Assembly (NCBI RefSeq): GCF_000292525.1
Contig: NZ_AEYF01000001.1
Coordinates: 124,001-188,000, forward strand
DNA from: Rhizobium sp. CCGE 510
Lineage (GTDB): Bacteria; Pseudomonadota; Alphaproteobacteria; Rhizobiales; Rhizobiaceae
Direction of reading: 5' to 3'
Length of the DNA: 64,000 bases
A program made the translations under genes and the position numbers. Every line of letters begins with the position of its first letter. Position 1 is the stretch's first letter. This document shows positions 54,386 to 63,409 of this stretch, one piece after another. Under the pieces are notes generated by a model. That model searched no databases and was not told where the DNA came from. It saw only the letters and a list, made by a program, of their open reading frames with translations.

Positions 54386-56859
54386 TTCGACCGACCCAAT
54401 CTTTTGAGCATCGTCGACGTCGTGAGGCCGATCAACAGCAGGAAGACGACCAGCAGGAAGGCGTAGGAGAGGATATTCGTCGATAACCAGTTGGCGGCGA
54501 TCAGGCGGTAGTTAGCGATCGACCAGGGCATGGACGGCACGAAATCGAAACGGGTGACGGGCAGCGCGTCGATCTTACCCGTCTTGTTCGAATAGGTGGT
54601 GATGTGGCCCGATATCTGCGGCCAGTTCAGCTGCGCGGTCAGAACCTCGAGCCCCTCGCGCAAATCTTTCGCCGACGGCGCCGTCACCACGGTCCAAGAG
54701 CCCGCTCCCGCGGGGCTGGAGCCTTGCGCAACCAGCAGCGTCGCGACGTTTGGCGGCGTAAAGGTCTCCTCGGCGCCGGGCACGAACTGCAGCGAATTGC
54801 GGGAGATGTCAAAATTGCGCGACAGCCACTCGCGAAAGGCCGTAATTTGGTTGTGCAGGAGACCGCCGCTGACCTTGGAATTCCACTCCTCGAAGGCAGT
54901 ACCGGTGTCGACGACGCCCGTCTGCGCGTCCGTCACGGGACGCCAGGAAGCTTGGCTAGCCGTTGCGATATTGGTCTGCGACAGCGCGGTTGCCGGCATC
55001 TGCGAGATGGAGCCGATGAAGATGGCATCGCGATCGCCGATCGTATTCGGTGAGGCGACGTTTTCGACAGGGATCGGATGGCCGGCGGTGATCGCCATCT
55101 GGCCAAGCAGGGTAGCGGCGGCCGAAAGCGTGTCGGCATCGATGCGGTCGATAAACAGCGGCGTCGGCTCCGTAGCCCGGCCATAGGGATAGGCGGTGCC
55201 GGCCATGGCGGCCAGATTCGGCCGCTGCCCGACGCGGGCAAAATCCGGAATGTGCAGCTCGGAGGTATCGAACAGGGCAAAGCGGGGATTTGCAGCAGCG
55301 GTGGCGCCCGGCGCGCAAGCCGCATCGTCCTTGGTCATCAGAATCGCCTCGATCGCCACCGAATTGAGACCGGGCTTGAAGTGCCGCATCGTCACGCGGA
55401 TCGGTAGATGACGCAGAATGCCGCCGGTGGTCGTGGTGATCGGCACGGTGGAGGCGATGTTGTCATTGACGTAGATATCGATGTGGCTGCCGGGCAGCAC
55501 GTTATCGGTATAGGCGGCGTCGAGCAGCACCTTCGCCTCGCCATAGGCATTGGCATAAAAGTCAGCCGGCACAGCGATATTGAAGCTGGTCCGCAACCGC
55601 CGGCCGGAGAATTCGGTGGTCTTCACGCCGAGCTGAGACAAGGCAATGTTCGTATCGGAAAAAACCAGCGGCGCGTTCGGAGCGCTCCAGCGCTCGGTGG
55701 TCAGCGCGTCGCGGCGGACATCCGCGGACCTGTCCGTCGGCGAGACGATGGTATCGATCGCCGAGGAGACTGCCTGCCAGGATGGACCGCTGATCAGAAG
55801 CACCGGCGAGCCGCTGCGAGGATCGGTGACGAAGGCAGCGAGTGCCGCACTTTCGGCGCCGGGCGGCAGGCCGGGAAAGAGCGGCCGCAGTTCCGCCGCG
55901 GTGCCGACGAGCACGCTGAGCTTGCCGGGCCTGCCGGCAGGAAGCGAAGCGGTGCTGAAGGCAAAGATCTGGTTCGGCATGCTGCTCAACACCGAGAGGC
56001 CCTGCGCCAGCCGCAGCAGCGGCTTGGTGGTTCCCGGCTGCTCCAAAGCCGGGACGACGATGTCGAACTCGGTCTTGCCGGCGCCATCGACACCGATTGC
56101 GCGGATCGCGTCGGCGCTCGCCGGCTCTGCAGCATCGCTGCGGGCAAAGCTCAGATAGGTTCCGGCCGGATCGATATTCGACCACAATTCATAGGTGGAC
56201 TGGATGCTGCAATCGGTGCGGTGACGCTGAGCGGCTTCGAAAGTGACGAGATTGGCGCCCGGCTGCAGCAGACCTGGCGGAACCTCGAAAGTGACGGTCG
56301 ACGAGCCGTCCGCCGAACCGATGCGCTGCTGGCCGATCGGGCGGTTGTTGAGATAGATCGTCAGCGCCGAGGCCTCAGGGGCAACGACGATCGAATTCTG
56401 GTAGGCGAAGCTGAAGCTCGCCTTGGCGGCCGCCTGTTCCGGCGTCAGATAGACGGTCCACGACCGCCGGTCGTATTCGCCGCCGAGGCCGAGTTTCGAA
56501 AAGGGTACGACATAGCGACGGACATCGCCGGAACGCGGAGACGAAGCGGCATTTCCCGCCGCGGCCGGCTGGGGCGCCGGCACCGTCGGCTGCGACGGAA
56601 CGGAGATCGCCGGAGGAACGGGTGCAGGCGCAGGAGCAGCCTGGGTTGCGGGTGCTGGTGGTACGGAAACCGTGGGCGTGACGGGAACCGGCGCGGTCAT
56701 TGCCGGCTGGGTCGTTGTCGGCTGGGTCGGGGGTGTCAATCTCGGGGTAACGGAGGCACCGGGCGGCCGCTCGCCGGACATGTCGAAGGGTGCCGTCTGC
56801 GCCTGGGCGAAGGCGGAGGCATTCAGCAGGAAAAGCGAGGCGGCGACGATCCTTCTCAT
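54382..56859 (-). CDS. celB: Cellulose synthase subunit B (BcsB)
   Basis: 825 residues: a signal peptide (IVAASLFLLNASAFAQAQ), a Pro-rich linker (about 25-95), periplasmic carbohydrate-binding domains (about 110-770) and a single C-terminal membrane helix (about 790-815). The C-terminal helix embeds in the BcsA subunit. Conserved segments include YLNNRPIGQQRIG and the GDRDAIFIGSIS block. It guides the glucan across the periplasm. The start at 56859 overlaps the celA stop (ATGA). Confidence 0.93.
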   Translation of the reverse strand: MRRIVAASLFLLNASAFAQAQTAPFDMSGERPPGASVTPRLTPPTQPTTTQPAMTAPVPVTPTVSVPPAPATQAAPAPAPVPPAISVPSQPTVPAPQPAAAGNAASSPRSGDVRRYVVPFSKLGLGGEYDRRSWTVYLTPEQAAAKASFSFAYQNSIVVAPEASALTIYLNNRPIGQQRIGSADGSSTVTFEVPPGLLQPGANLVTFEAAQRHRTDCSIQSTYELWSNIDPAGTYLSFARSDAAEPASADAIRAIGVDGAGKTEFDIVVPALEQPGTTKPLLRLAQGLSVLSSMPNQIFAFSTASLPAGRPGKLSVLVGTAAELRPLFPGLPPGAESAALAAFVTDPRSGSPVLLISGPSWQAVSSAIDTIVSPTDRSADVRRDALTTERWSAPNAPLVFSDTNIALSQLGVKTTEFSGRRLRTSFNIAVPADFYANAYGEAKVLLDAAYTDNVLPGSHIDIYVNDNIASTVPITTTTGGILRHLPIRVTMRHFKPGLNSVAIEAILMTKDDAACAPGATAAANPRFALFDTSELHIPDFARVGQRPNLAAMAGTAYPYGRATEPTPLFIDRIDADTLSAAATLLGQMAITAGHPIPVENVASPNTIGDRDAIFIGSISQMPATALSQTNIATASQASWRPVTDAQTGVVDTGTAFEEWNSKVSGGLLHNQITAFREWLSRNFDISRNSLQFVPGAEETFTPPNVATLLVAQGSSPAGAGSWTVVTAPSAKDLREGLEVLTAQLNWPQISGHITTYSNKTGKIDALPVTRFDFVPSMPWSIANYRLIAANWLSTNILSYAFLLVVFLLLIGLTTSTMLKRLGRSK

Positions 56860-59048
56860 CCTGCGTTGACCTTTGCCGCCTGCTGCTGGGCTTCCCGCTC
56901 CGGCCGCATGCTGCGGAAGAAATAAACGAGGCCGCGGCTCGTCTGGTAGAACGACAGGCCGAGGAACCAGATGGTGCCGCGGATCAGGCCCGGATTGCGG
57001 CGGCGCGAGGCCTGAAACTCGGTCCACTGGCCGGAATTGGCAAACATCAGGTCGGCGATCAGGCGATGATCGAGGGCGCTTTTCGGCACGTACTGGCAGC
57101 CGACATTGCTGATGTCACCCGACGGCTCGATATTGCGGACGATCAGCGGCAGGGTCTCCAGATCCGCGCCGCTATAGGGCCGGAAGCGGATTTCGCCGAC
57201 GGCACCGACCAGCATCTCGTCGAGATTCTTGTTGAAGATATGAAGCCTTGCGCCGTGGACGGAGACGTCCTCGATCGAGGCGGTATACCATTTGCCGTTG
57301 GCGCCGAATTCGCAGCGACGGTTGACGCGGACGCGGCGGGATAGGGCGCGCTCGCCGCGCTCCGACACGACACCGAGCGCGCAGCCGGCCATGATCAGGT
57401 TGATGACGTTCCAGCCGCCGACGACGAGCGTGACGTCGGCCTTATAGGGCTCGGCATAGATCCTGTAGACGGTAATGATGAGCGCGACGATCTGCACCGC
57501 AAAGATGACGAAGAACGGACGGCTGATCTCCGACAGGCGGCTGACGGCGATCGATTCGTCCTTGGCGGTGACCTTGAAGGTCGGCTTCCTCGGATTGAGC
57601 ATGACGGAGATGACGGCCGGCAGCAGATGCACGGTCTGGACGTATTCGTAGAGCTCCGAAATCCATGGCCAGCGGAACGACCCGTAGAGGTAGTTCTGCA
57701 TCATCAGATTCACGAGCATATAGGCAAGCGTATAGGCTAGGAACTCGCCGCCGGAGGCGGTGAAGATTTCCAGATCGAAGAACAGGTAGAAGAGCGGCGC
57801 AAACAGGAAGATCGTCCGCGGGAACGGGAAGAGCCAGAAAAGCGTGGAGGACATGTAGCAGAGGCGTTGCGGGATCGACAGGCCGCGCTTCAGCAACGGG
57901 AAGCGGAAGCGCAGGATCTGCATCATGCCCTGCGCCCAGCGGCTGCGCTGGCCGATGAAGCTTGCGAAGGTGGCCGGCTGCAGACCGGCGATCAGCGGCT
58001 TGTCGACATAGATGCTGTTCCAGCCGGCGCCGTGGAGCGCTAAGGCCGTCTCGCAATCTTCGGTGATGCTGATGCCGGAAAAGCCATTCTGAGAGTCGAG
58101 CGCCCTGCGGCTCAGAACCGCGGCCGAGCCGCAGAAGAAGGCGGCGTTCCATTTATCGAGGCCGCGCTGGATGATGCCGTAGAACATTTCGTTCTCGCTC
58201 GGCATCTTGTCGAAGGTGCGCAGGTTACGCTCCAGCGGATCGGGATTGATGAAGAAGTGCGGGGTCTGGACGAGGAAGAGCTTCGGATCGTCTTCGAAGT
58301 AGCCGACGGTCTCGAGCAGGAAATCGCGGGCCGGCGCGTGGTCGGCATCGAAGACGGCGATGAGTTCGCCGGTCGAGTGTTTCATGCCGTTATTGAGATT
58401 GCCGGCCTTGGCGTGTTCGTTTCGGTCGCGCGTGAGATAGCTGACGTCGAGGTCCTCGCAGAGCTTCTTCAGCTCGATATGGCGGGCAGCTGCAGCCTGT
58501 GCTTCGAGCAGCTTGCCGGAATTGCGCTTCTGCAGGGTGCCGCCGTCGTCGAGCAGCCAGACATGCAGCTTCTCGGCCGGATAATCCATGGCCTTGGCGG
58601 CAGCCAGCGTGTTTCCGAGAAGCCCGGCATCCTCGTTGTAGGACGGCACGAAGACATCGACATGCGGCAAACGCCCGGGATTGGCGGCACGCGAGGGGCG
58701 CGGCGGCAGCGGCGTCGCGACGATGAACAGGCTGAGCGCCAGCATGGCGACGCTGTACATTTCGGCAAGATAGAGCAGCAGGCCGGGAATGAAATTCGCA
58801 GGCTGATTGACAGGCGGCAGCGTATTGGTGGTGCGCCAGTAGACATAGCGCAGCACGATCGACGTGCCAAAGGCGAGCGCCACCAGGCGCCAGGTCCCCT
58901 CACCCTTCAAAATCTTGATCAGCGCCATGACCGTCACGACAGTGATGCTGGTGATCAGCTGGGTCTGCAAGTTGACCGGCAGCGTGATCAGCACGATCAT
59001 GCAGAGGGAAACCACGGCCCATATGATGACACTGCGGGCTTTGCGCAT
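56856..59048 (-). CDS. celA: Cellulose synthase catalytic subunit with PilZ domain (BcsA)
   Basis: 730 residues, GT2 fold. Catalytic residues are visible: Asp168 in VWLLDDGG, DAD at 234-236, the general base Asp in TED (329-331) and QRSRW at 367-371. About eight membrane helices surround the domain. The C-terminal PilZ domain has an arginine-rich RRVRVNRR at about 571-578 and DVSVHGA at 594-600, so c-di-GMP should activate it. It polymerises UDP-glucose to beta-1,4-glucan. The start at 59048 has an AAGGAAC site. It is the second gene of the operon after bcsN. Confidence 0.96.
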   Translation of the reverse strand: MRKARSVIIWAVVSLCMIVLITLPVNLQTQLITSITVVTVMALIKILKGEGTWRLVALAFGTSIVLRYVYWRTTNTLPPVNQPANFIPGLLLYLAEMYSVAMLALSLFIVATPLPPRPSRAANPGRLPHVDVFVPSYNEDAGLLGNTLAAAKAMDYPAEKLHVWLLDDGGTLQKRNSGKLLEAQAAAARHIELKKLCEDLDVSYLTRDRNEHAKAGNLNNGMKHSTGELIAVFDADHAPARDFLLETVGYFEDDPKLFLVQTPHFFINPDPLERNLRTFDKMPSENEMFYGIIQRGLDKWNAAFFCGSAAVLSRRALDSQNGFSGISITEDCETALALHGAGWNSIYVDKPLIAGLQPATFASFIGQRSRWAQGMMQILRFRFPLLKRGLSIPQRLCYMSSTLFWLFPFPRTIFLFAPLFYLFFDLEIFTASGGEFLAYTLAYMLVNLMMQNYLYGSFRWPWISELYEYVQTVHLLPAVISVMLNPRKPTFKVTAKDESIAVSRLSEISRPFFVIFAVQIVALIITVYRIYAEPYKADVTLVVGGWNVINLIMAGCALGVVSERGERALSRRVRVNRRCEFGANGKWYTASIEDVSVHGARLHIFNKNLDEMLVGAVGEIRFRPYSGADLETLPLIVRNIEPSGDISNVGCQYVPKSALDHRLIADLMFANSGQWTEFQASRRRNPGLIRGTIWFLGLSFYQTSRGLVYFFRSMRPEREAQQQAAKVNAG

Positions 59049-59109
59049 CGACGTTCCTTCGAAACTGCTCAACCGACGCGCCCTCCGGCGCCCCGGGCAT
59101 GCTCCCTGG

Positions 59110-59216
59110 AACAGGATGATTTTAGGTCTGGCCTAAAATCTGAATCCTGTTCTAAATTAAAACGTTAGAGCATGATGTCGTCCGAAAACCGCTCACACTT
59201 TTCGGCATCATGATCT
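59110..59216. repeat. Dispersed repeat, families D+C, in the bcsN-celA spacer
   Basis: Box D (59110-59151) is a long hairpin, ACAGGATGATTTTAGG against CCTAAAATC and ATCCTGT. Box C (59168-59216) has GAGCATGATGTCG and CGGCATCATGATCT. The pair recurs at 60876-60987. The end of box C overlaps the stop codon of bcsN, so the element sits inside the cellulose operon between bcsN and celA. Confidence 0.85.
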
Positions 59217-60204
59217 ATCTCCGGCAGGCGGCCGTCATGGCCGCGTCGCCTATGCAATCGGGCGAAGGCACGGTGACGCCGATCGCCCTTACAGATTGTC
59301 CAGCTTGTTCGACCGGCGCGGCTGCCGCATCCGGCGTTATGCCCGCCTGCGGCGCATCGCCGGGCAGCGGCACGCGCGGGCCGATGGGCGCAGGCACCGG
59401 TGCCGCACCCTGTACCGGTTGCGGGGCGGAAGCTCTGCGGGCCGGACCTGCACGCGGCCGGCTGACAATGGCAGGCGCCGGTTCGTAGCCGATCGGCATC
59501 GGGCTGGCGCGATAGCCGCCCTCGTCGGGATAAATCGGCGCGCCGGTGCGTCCGAGCGCAACATCGGCCGGCGGTGGATTGCCGTAAGGATTCCAGATCA
59601 CCCCGTCGAACGTGCCTGAGATGGTGTAGCCGTAGACGATGCCGAGCAGCTGGCGTTCACTGGCGTTGGCATCGCAGAGACGGAGGCGCAGCTGGATCAT
59701 GCCAAAATTGCGGGCCTGGGTATTGGCGGCCGCGCTCGAGCGGATCTGCTGCCAGGCATAGATGCAACTGTCGCCGCTGCGGCTGCTGCCGGAGGCATAA
59801 CCGAATGGGCCATAGGCGTTCTGCAGGAAGGTCGCCGACGTCGCCATCGGCACGCCGGGGGCCGAGCGGGCCACCTCGCGGCTGATGCCGCTCTCGTTGA
59901 TCATGCTGAAGCCGGCATTGCCGGTGCCCGGGTTGACCCCGGAAGCGCCGAAAAACTGGACCTTCAGGAAGTTCTGCCCAGGCACGGAGGATGAGGTAAA
60001 CAGCGAGATCGTCTGCTCGACGCCGTTGCCACGCTTGCGCTCGACGACGCTGACGATCGATGGGCCGCCCGGCGGCGGCAGGACCAGCGCCTTTTCAGGC
60101 GCCACGGTCTCCGGTCCAGAGGGCTGGCGCACACCGCCCGTCGACGTGCAGCCGGCCATTATGCCCGTCACAGCCACCAGCGATATCGTCTTCCACAAAC
60201 GCAT
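59215..60204 (-). CDS. bcsN: Cellulose biosynthesis lipoprotein BcsN
   Basis: 329 residues. The start MRLWKTISLVAVTGIMAGCT is a lipoprotein signal with lipobox ending in GIMAGC (Cys18). The central part contains ERKRGNGVEQTISLFTSSSV, the AYGPFGYASGSSRSGDSCIY region and GTFDGVIWNPYGNPPPADV, the pattern I know from BcsN of alpha-proteobacterial cellulose operons. A Pro/Ala-rich C-terminal tail of about 80 residues follows. It is the first gene of the cellulose operon on this strand; its exact role is unknown. The open frame before the ATG at 60204 is not coding-like. Confidence 0.82.
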   Translation of the reverse strand: MRLWKTISLVAVTGIMAGCTSTGGVRQPSGPETVAPEKALVLPPPGGPSIVSVVERKRGNGVEQTISLFTSSSVPGQNFLKVQFFGASGVNPGTGNAGFSMINESGISREVARSAPGVPMATSATFLQNAYGPFGYASGSSRSGDSCIYAWQQIRSSAAANTQARNFGMIQLRLRLCDANASERQLLGIVYGYTISGTFDGVIWNPYGNPPPADVALGRTGAPIYPDEGGYRASPMPIGYEPAPAIVSRPRAGPARRASAPQPVQGAAPVPAPIGPRVPLPGDAPQAGITPDAAAAPVEQAGQSVRAIGVTVPSPDCIGDAAMTAACRR

Positions 60205-60526
60205 GTCTCGAGCCGCCGCAATCGTCTTTCCAGATATCCATTCGCAAACCGAAACGCGACGGACCTTCGAATCAACGACCAACCGGCCGTTCACAGGGTA
60301 TAAATCGCCAACATGGTTAACGAAGAGTAAAGAACCCGCCGCCGGTGCCACAGAACGAACTCGCGCTGAACGTGATTCGAACAGCTCAACCGTATGGTGC
60401 ATAAATTGATTTAGCAACAACTGAATTGCCGAGATTCTGTCTTACGCACTGGCGAGGGCCGGACGGGAACTATGCCGCATGGCCGGCGTTGCGTTGATGT
60501 CTCAGGTTGAACAAGGAGAACATCCC
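60205..60526. other. Divergent spacer between bcsN and the DUF1236 gene
   Basis: 322 bp with no supported gene, RNA or repeat. It probably contains the promoters of the cellulose operon and of the DUF1236 gene. Confidence 0.5.
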
Positions 60527-60841
60527 ATGCGCAAGATCATGCTGGCCGCGGCCGCCATGCTGACCATCAGCTCCGCCGCCTTCGCGCAGAGCACCGTCAT
60601 CGTCACCGATCCCGCCCCGACCGGCTCCGTCGTGTTGCCCGGCGAGGTGCGCACCTATGTGATGGAGCAAAACACGCCATCCGTCGTCTATGAAGGCGAT
60701 ATCGCCGTCGGCGCGACGCTGCCCGATACCGTCGAGGTACACACCGTGCCGGATATGGACGGCTACGGCTATACCGTCGTCAATGAGCGGCGCGTCATCG
60801 TCGAGCCGAAGACGCACCGCGTGATCCAGGTCCTCGAATAA
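60527..60841 (+). CDS. DUF1236 exported protein, 104 aa
   Basis: A signal peptide (MLAAAAMLTISSAAFAQS) is followed by an acidic region and a C-terminal DUF1236 motif YTVVNERRVIVEPKTHRVIQV, which is common in Rhizobiales periplasmic proteins. The ATG at 60527 is preceded by AAGGAG. The function is unknown. Divergent from bcsN; followed by the D+C repeat and then the convergent kinase gene. Confidence 0.85.
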   Translation: MRKIMLAAAAMLTISSAAFAQSTVIVTDPAPTGSVVLPGEVRTYVMEQNTPSVVYEGDIAVGATLPDTVEVHTVPDMDGYGYTVVNERRVIVEPKTHRVIQVLE

Positions 60842-60875
60842 ACGATCTGGAAATAGTGGACGGGCGGCCGCCGAG

Positions 60876-60987
60876 AACAAGATGATTTTAGGCCTGATCG
60901 GCCTAAAATCCATATCCTGTTCCAAATCGAAGAGTTAGAGCATGACGTCATGAGAAACCGCTCTCACTCTTCGGCATCATGCTCTAA
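60876..60987. repeat. Dispersed repeat, families D+C, between convergent genes
   Basis: Box D (60876-60921) is AAGATGATTTTAGGCC and GGCCTAAAATC with ATCCTGTT. Box C (60936-60987) is GAGCATGACGTCATGAG and CGGCATCATGCTCTAA. It matches the element at 59110-59216 in order and orientation. The D box is followed by the kinase stop codon on the other side (60993). Confidence 0.85.
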
Positions 60988-60992
60988 CGGCC

Positions 60993-62636
60993 TCACGTCC
61001 GACCGTCTTCCCTTGCCGGCGCATTCAAGAGTTCGCGGATCTTGTGGGCGAGTTGCTCGAGGCTGAATGGCTTGGCGAGCAGGGAGACGCCGTGATCGAG
61101 CACCCCGTTGTGGACGATGGCATTGCGGGTATAGCCCGTCGTGTAGAGGATGCGAATCGCCGGCCATTTTTCCTGCACGATATCGGCGAGCTGGCGTCCG
61201 GTCATTTGCGGCATGACGATATCGGTAAAAACCAGATCGACTTCCCGATTTTCTTCCAGAACTAGAAGCGCTTCCATCCCGCTTGCCGCCTGCAACACGG
61301 TGTAACCGAGTTCATGCAGGCTTTCCGCGGTCATGGTGCGGACGTTCTCATCATCCTCCACCACCAGGATCGTATCGTTGACGCTGCCCTGGGGGATAGG
61401 CTGGGCGCCGGCCGCACTCAACCGCGCGTCAGTCGCCCCGACATGACGCGGAAGATAGATCTTCACCGTCGTGCCCCTGTCTATCTCCGAATAGATCTTG
61501 ATGTGGCCGCCGCTCTGCTTGATATAGCCGTAAACCTGACTGAGGCCGAGACCGGTGCCCTTGCCGGGTCCCTTGGTGGTGTAGAACGGGTCGAATGCCC
61601 GCTCGATCACATCAGGCGACATGCCAGTCCCGGTGTCGGTCATGCTGATCATCACATATTGGCCAGCCTCGACCTCCGAATGCATGCGGGAATATCGCTC
61701 GTCGAGTTCGGTATTGGCGGTCTCGATCGTCAGATGTCCGCCGCCAGGCATGGCGTCGCGACCGTTGACGGCAAGGTTCAGGATAGCGTTCTCAAGCTGA
61801 CTCAGATCGGCAAAACTCGGCCAGAGGCCGCCGGCAAGCACGGTCTCGATCCGGATCTGCTCGCCGAGTGTACGCCGCAGCAGTTCCGACATGCCGCCCA
61901 CCAGCTTGTTGAGGTCGATTACTTCAGGGGCGAGCGGCTGCTGGCGCGAGAACGCAAGAAGCCGCGCCGTCAGTACCGCCGCCCTCTGGGCGCCATCTTT
62001 GGCATTCTGGATGGAATTCAGCAGGCGGGGATCCTCATGTCCGGTCAAACGCCGCTGGGCGAGATCGAGATTGCCGATGATGATCGCCAGCATGTTGTTA
62101 AAATCATGGGCGACCCCGCCTGTCAGTTGACCGATCGTCTCCATCTTCTGCAACTGACGCACCTGCGCCTGAGCGGCGGCGTTCTCTTCCATCTCGTGCC
62201 TGAGTTCGGCGGTACGCTGGACCACCGTGTGTTCGAGGCGTGTGTTGAAACTGTTGAGTTCACTGCGGAGGTGGCTCTGCCGGCCATGCGCGACGATGAT
62301 CATCTCCATCAGGCCGACGATGATCGCCGCATTGACGAGATAGGTTGAGAGACCGACCCATTGGCCGGCGCTGACCGGCCAGAAGATATCGTGCGGTTCG
62401 ACGAAAAACTGCTGGACGATGAAAGCGGCGAGAATGGCCGCGACGAAGCCCGGCCCGGCACCGCCGATGAAACTCGCCAGCAATATCGCCGGGAGGAAGC
62501 TCAAGAAGGGGAAGCCAGAGAGATAGTCGCTGGCGACAAGCCTCAGAAGAAACGTCAGGCCAACGAAGGCAACGGCCAGCGGATATGTATAACCCGGCCT
62601 ATGACGCAGCCAATCCGTGGCACTCAGCAAATCCAT
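60993..62636 (-). CDS. Membrane sensor histidine kinase with C-terminal receiver, 547 aa
   Basis: Four membrane helices at the N-terminus resemble DUF4118 (about 15-120). A coiled coil leads to a HisKA-type phospho-acceptor box GGVAHDFNNMLA (about residue 172), an ATPase with ENAILNLAVNGRDAMPGGG and GTGLGLSQVYGYIKQSG, and a receiver domain with VVEDDENVR and the phospho-acceptor Asp in DLVFTDIVMPQM. This is the FixL/NtrB-like hybrid type (HWE-like variant not seen). The divergent single-domain receiver gene at 62905 is the likely partner. An AAGGGA site precedes the ATG. Confidence 0.92.
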   Translation of the reverse strand: MDLLSATDWLRHRPGYTYPLAVAFVGLTFLLRLVASDYLSGFPFLSFLPAILLASFIGGAGPGFVAAILAAFIVQQFFVEPHDIFWPVSAGQWVGLSTYLVNAAIIVGLMEMIIVAHGRQSHLRSELNSFNTRLEHTVVQRTAELRHEMEENAAAQAQVRQLQKMETIGQLTGGVAHDFNNMLAIIIGNLDLAQRRLTGHEDPRLLNSIQNAKDGAQRAAVLTARLLAFSRQQPLAPEVIDLNKLVGGMSELLRRTLGEQIRIETVLAGGLWPSFADLSQLENAILNLAVNGRDAMPGGGHLTIETANTELDERYSRMHSEVEAGQYVMISMTDTGTGMSPDVIERAFDPFYTTKGPGKGTGLGLSQVYGYIKQSGGHIKIYSEIDRGTTVKIYLPRHVGATDARLSAAGAQPIPQGSVNDTILVVEDDENVRTMTAESLHELGYTVLQAASGMEALLVLEENREVDLVFTDIVMPQMTGRQLADIVQEKWPAIRILYTTGYTRNAIVHNGVLDHGVSLLAKPFSLEQLAHKIRELLNAPAREDGRT

Positions 62637-62650
62637 TCCAGATCCCTTCT

Positions 62651-62752
62651 TACAGCGCCGCGCGTCACTCAGATGCGCAACGGAGGCTCTAACTCTTTCA
62701 TTTTCTGCATGATTTTATCTTTGAATCGATTCGGATTTAAGGAATTATGCAG
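62651..62752. repeat. Dispersed repeat, family E (second copy)
   Basis: Same two modules as 4095-4199: ACAGCGCCGCGCGTC with ATGCGCAA, then CTGCATGATTTTATC to GATTTAAGGAATTATGCAG. It lies in the 268-bp spacer between the kinase and the response regulator genes. Confidence 0.8.
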
Positions 62753-62904
62753 GAGCCGTTGCGCAAACGGCATCCCAGCTTTTACACATCGAATTTCACC
62801 CGGCAATATGTTGTTTCTCGCACTGCCGGGCATGACACCTTGACGAGCCGTGCAAGGGGTCCACATATTTCCATGCCCAGCAAGGGGAATGGGTGGATGG
62901 GAAC

Positions 62905-63252
62905 ATGAAAGACATATTTATCGTCGAAGACGACGCGCTGATTGCCATGCTGCTTGAGGATATGCTCGCCGATCTCGGCTACCGGGTTTGCGCCAGCGCG
63001 CCCGATCTGGAACGGGCGCTGGCAACAGCCAGGGAGACGGAGTTCGACGCTGCAATTCTCGATGTCTCGCTCGCGGGGCAGAGTTCGCTGCCGGTTGCAA
63101 AACTGCTCGACGAACGCGGCAAACCCTATGTCTACGCGACGGGGTATGGCACCGCCCCTGCTGGCAGCAGCCCAAGCACATTGCCCGTGCTGCAAAAACC
63201 CTTCCAGCTCAGCGAACTCGAACAGGCGATGAAGCGGCTTACCGAAGCCTGA
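62905..63252 (+). CDS. Single-domain response regulator, 115 aa
   Basis: A receiver domain only: acidic pair in IFIVEDDALIAM (Asp9-Asp10 region), phospho-acceptor Asp53 in AAILDVSLAG and the conserved Lys in VLQKPFQL. Without an output domain it probably passes phosphate or binds partners, like CheY/Sma0114-type regulators. An in-frame GTG at 62893 is possible, but the ATG at 62905 with a GGTGGA site is preferred. It stands opposite to the hybrid kinase gene, suggesting a pair. The stop overlaps the repeat at 63251. Confidence 0.88.
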   Translation: MKDIFIVEDDALIAMLLEDMLADLGYRVCASAPDLERALATARETEFDAAILDVSLAGQSSLPVAKLLDERGKPYVYATGYGTAPAGSSPSTLPVLQKPFQLSELEQAMKRLTEA

Positions 63253-63396
63253 AGCGTGTCGCGATCTTTCAGATTCGCTTATCACGCTTTAGGTCGTTGT
63301 TTTTGCGCATGTCTTATCGCAAAACCGCGGAGACATGCTCGAATGCATGTCGCCCGTGGGCGGTAGTCCGGGATAAAGACATGCATAAAAACAGAA
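63251..63396. repeat. Dispersed composite repeat (A box and two B-type boxes)
   Basis: Degenerate box A (63251-63292: GAAGCGTGTCGCG to ATCACGCTTTAG), then two hairpins: GCATGTCTTATCGC / GGAGACATGC and GAATGCATGTCGCCC / AAAGACATGCAT. The first hairpin carries the AAAACCGCGG core of the tandem array at 32789-32949, the second the CCGGG-type core of the 2047 and 13176 copies, so it links the two variants. Confidence 0.75.
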
Positions 63397-63409
63397 AGTT
63401 CTTTTCTGG

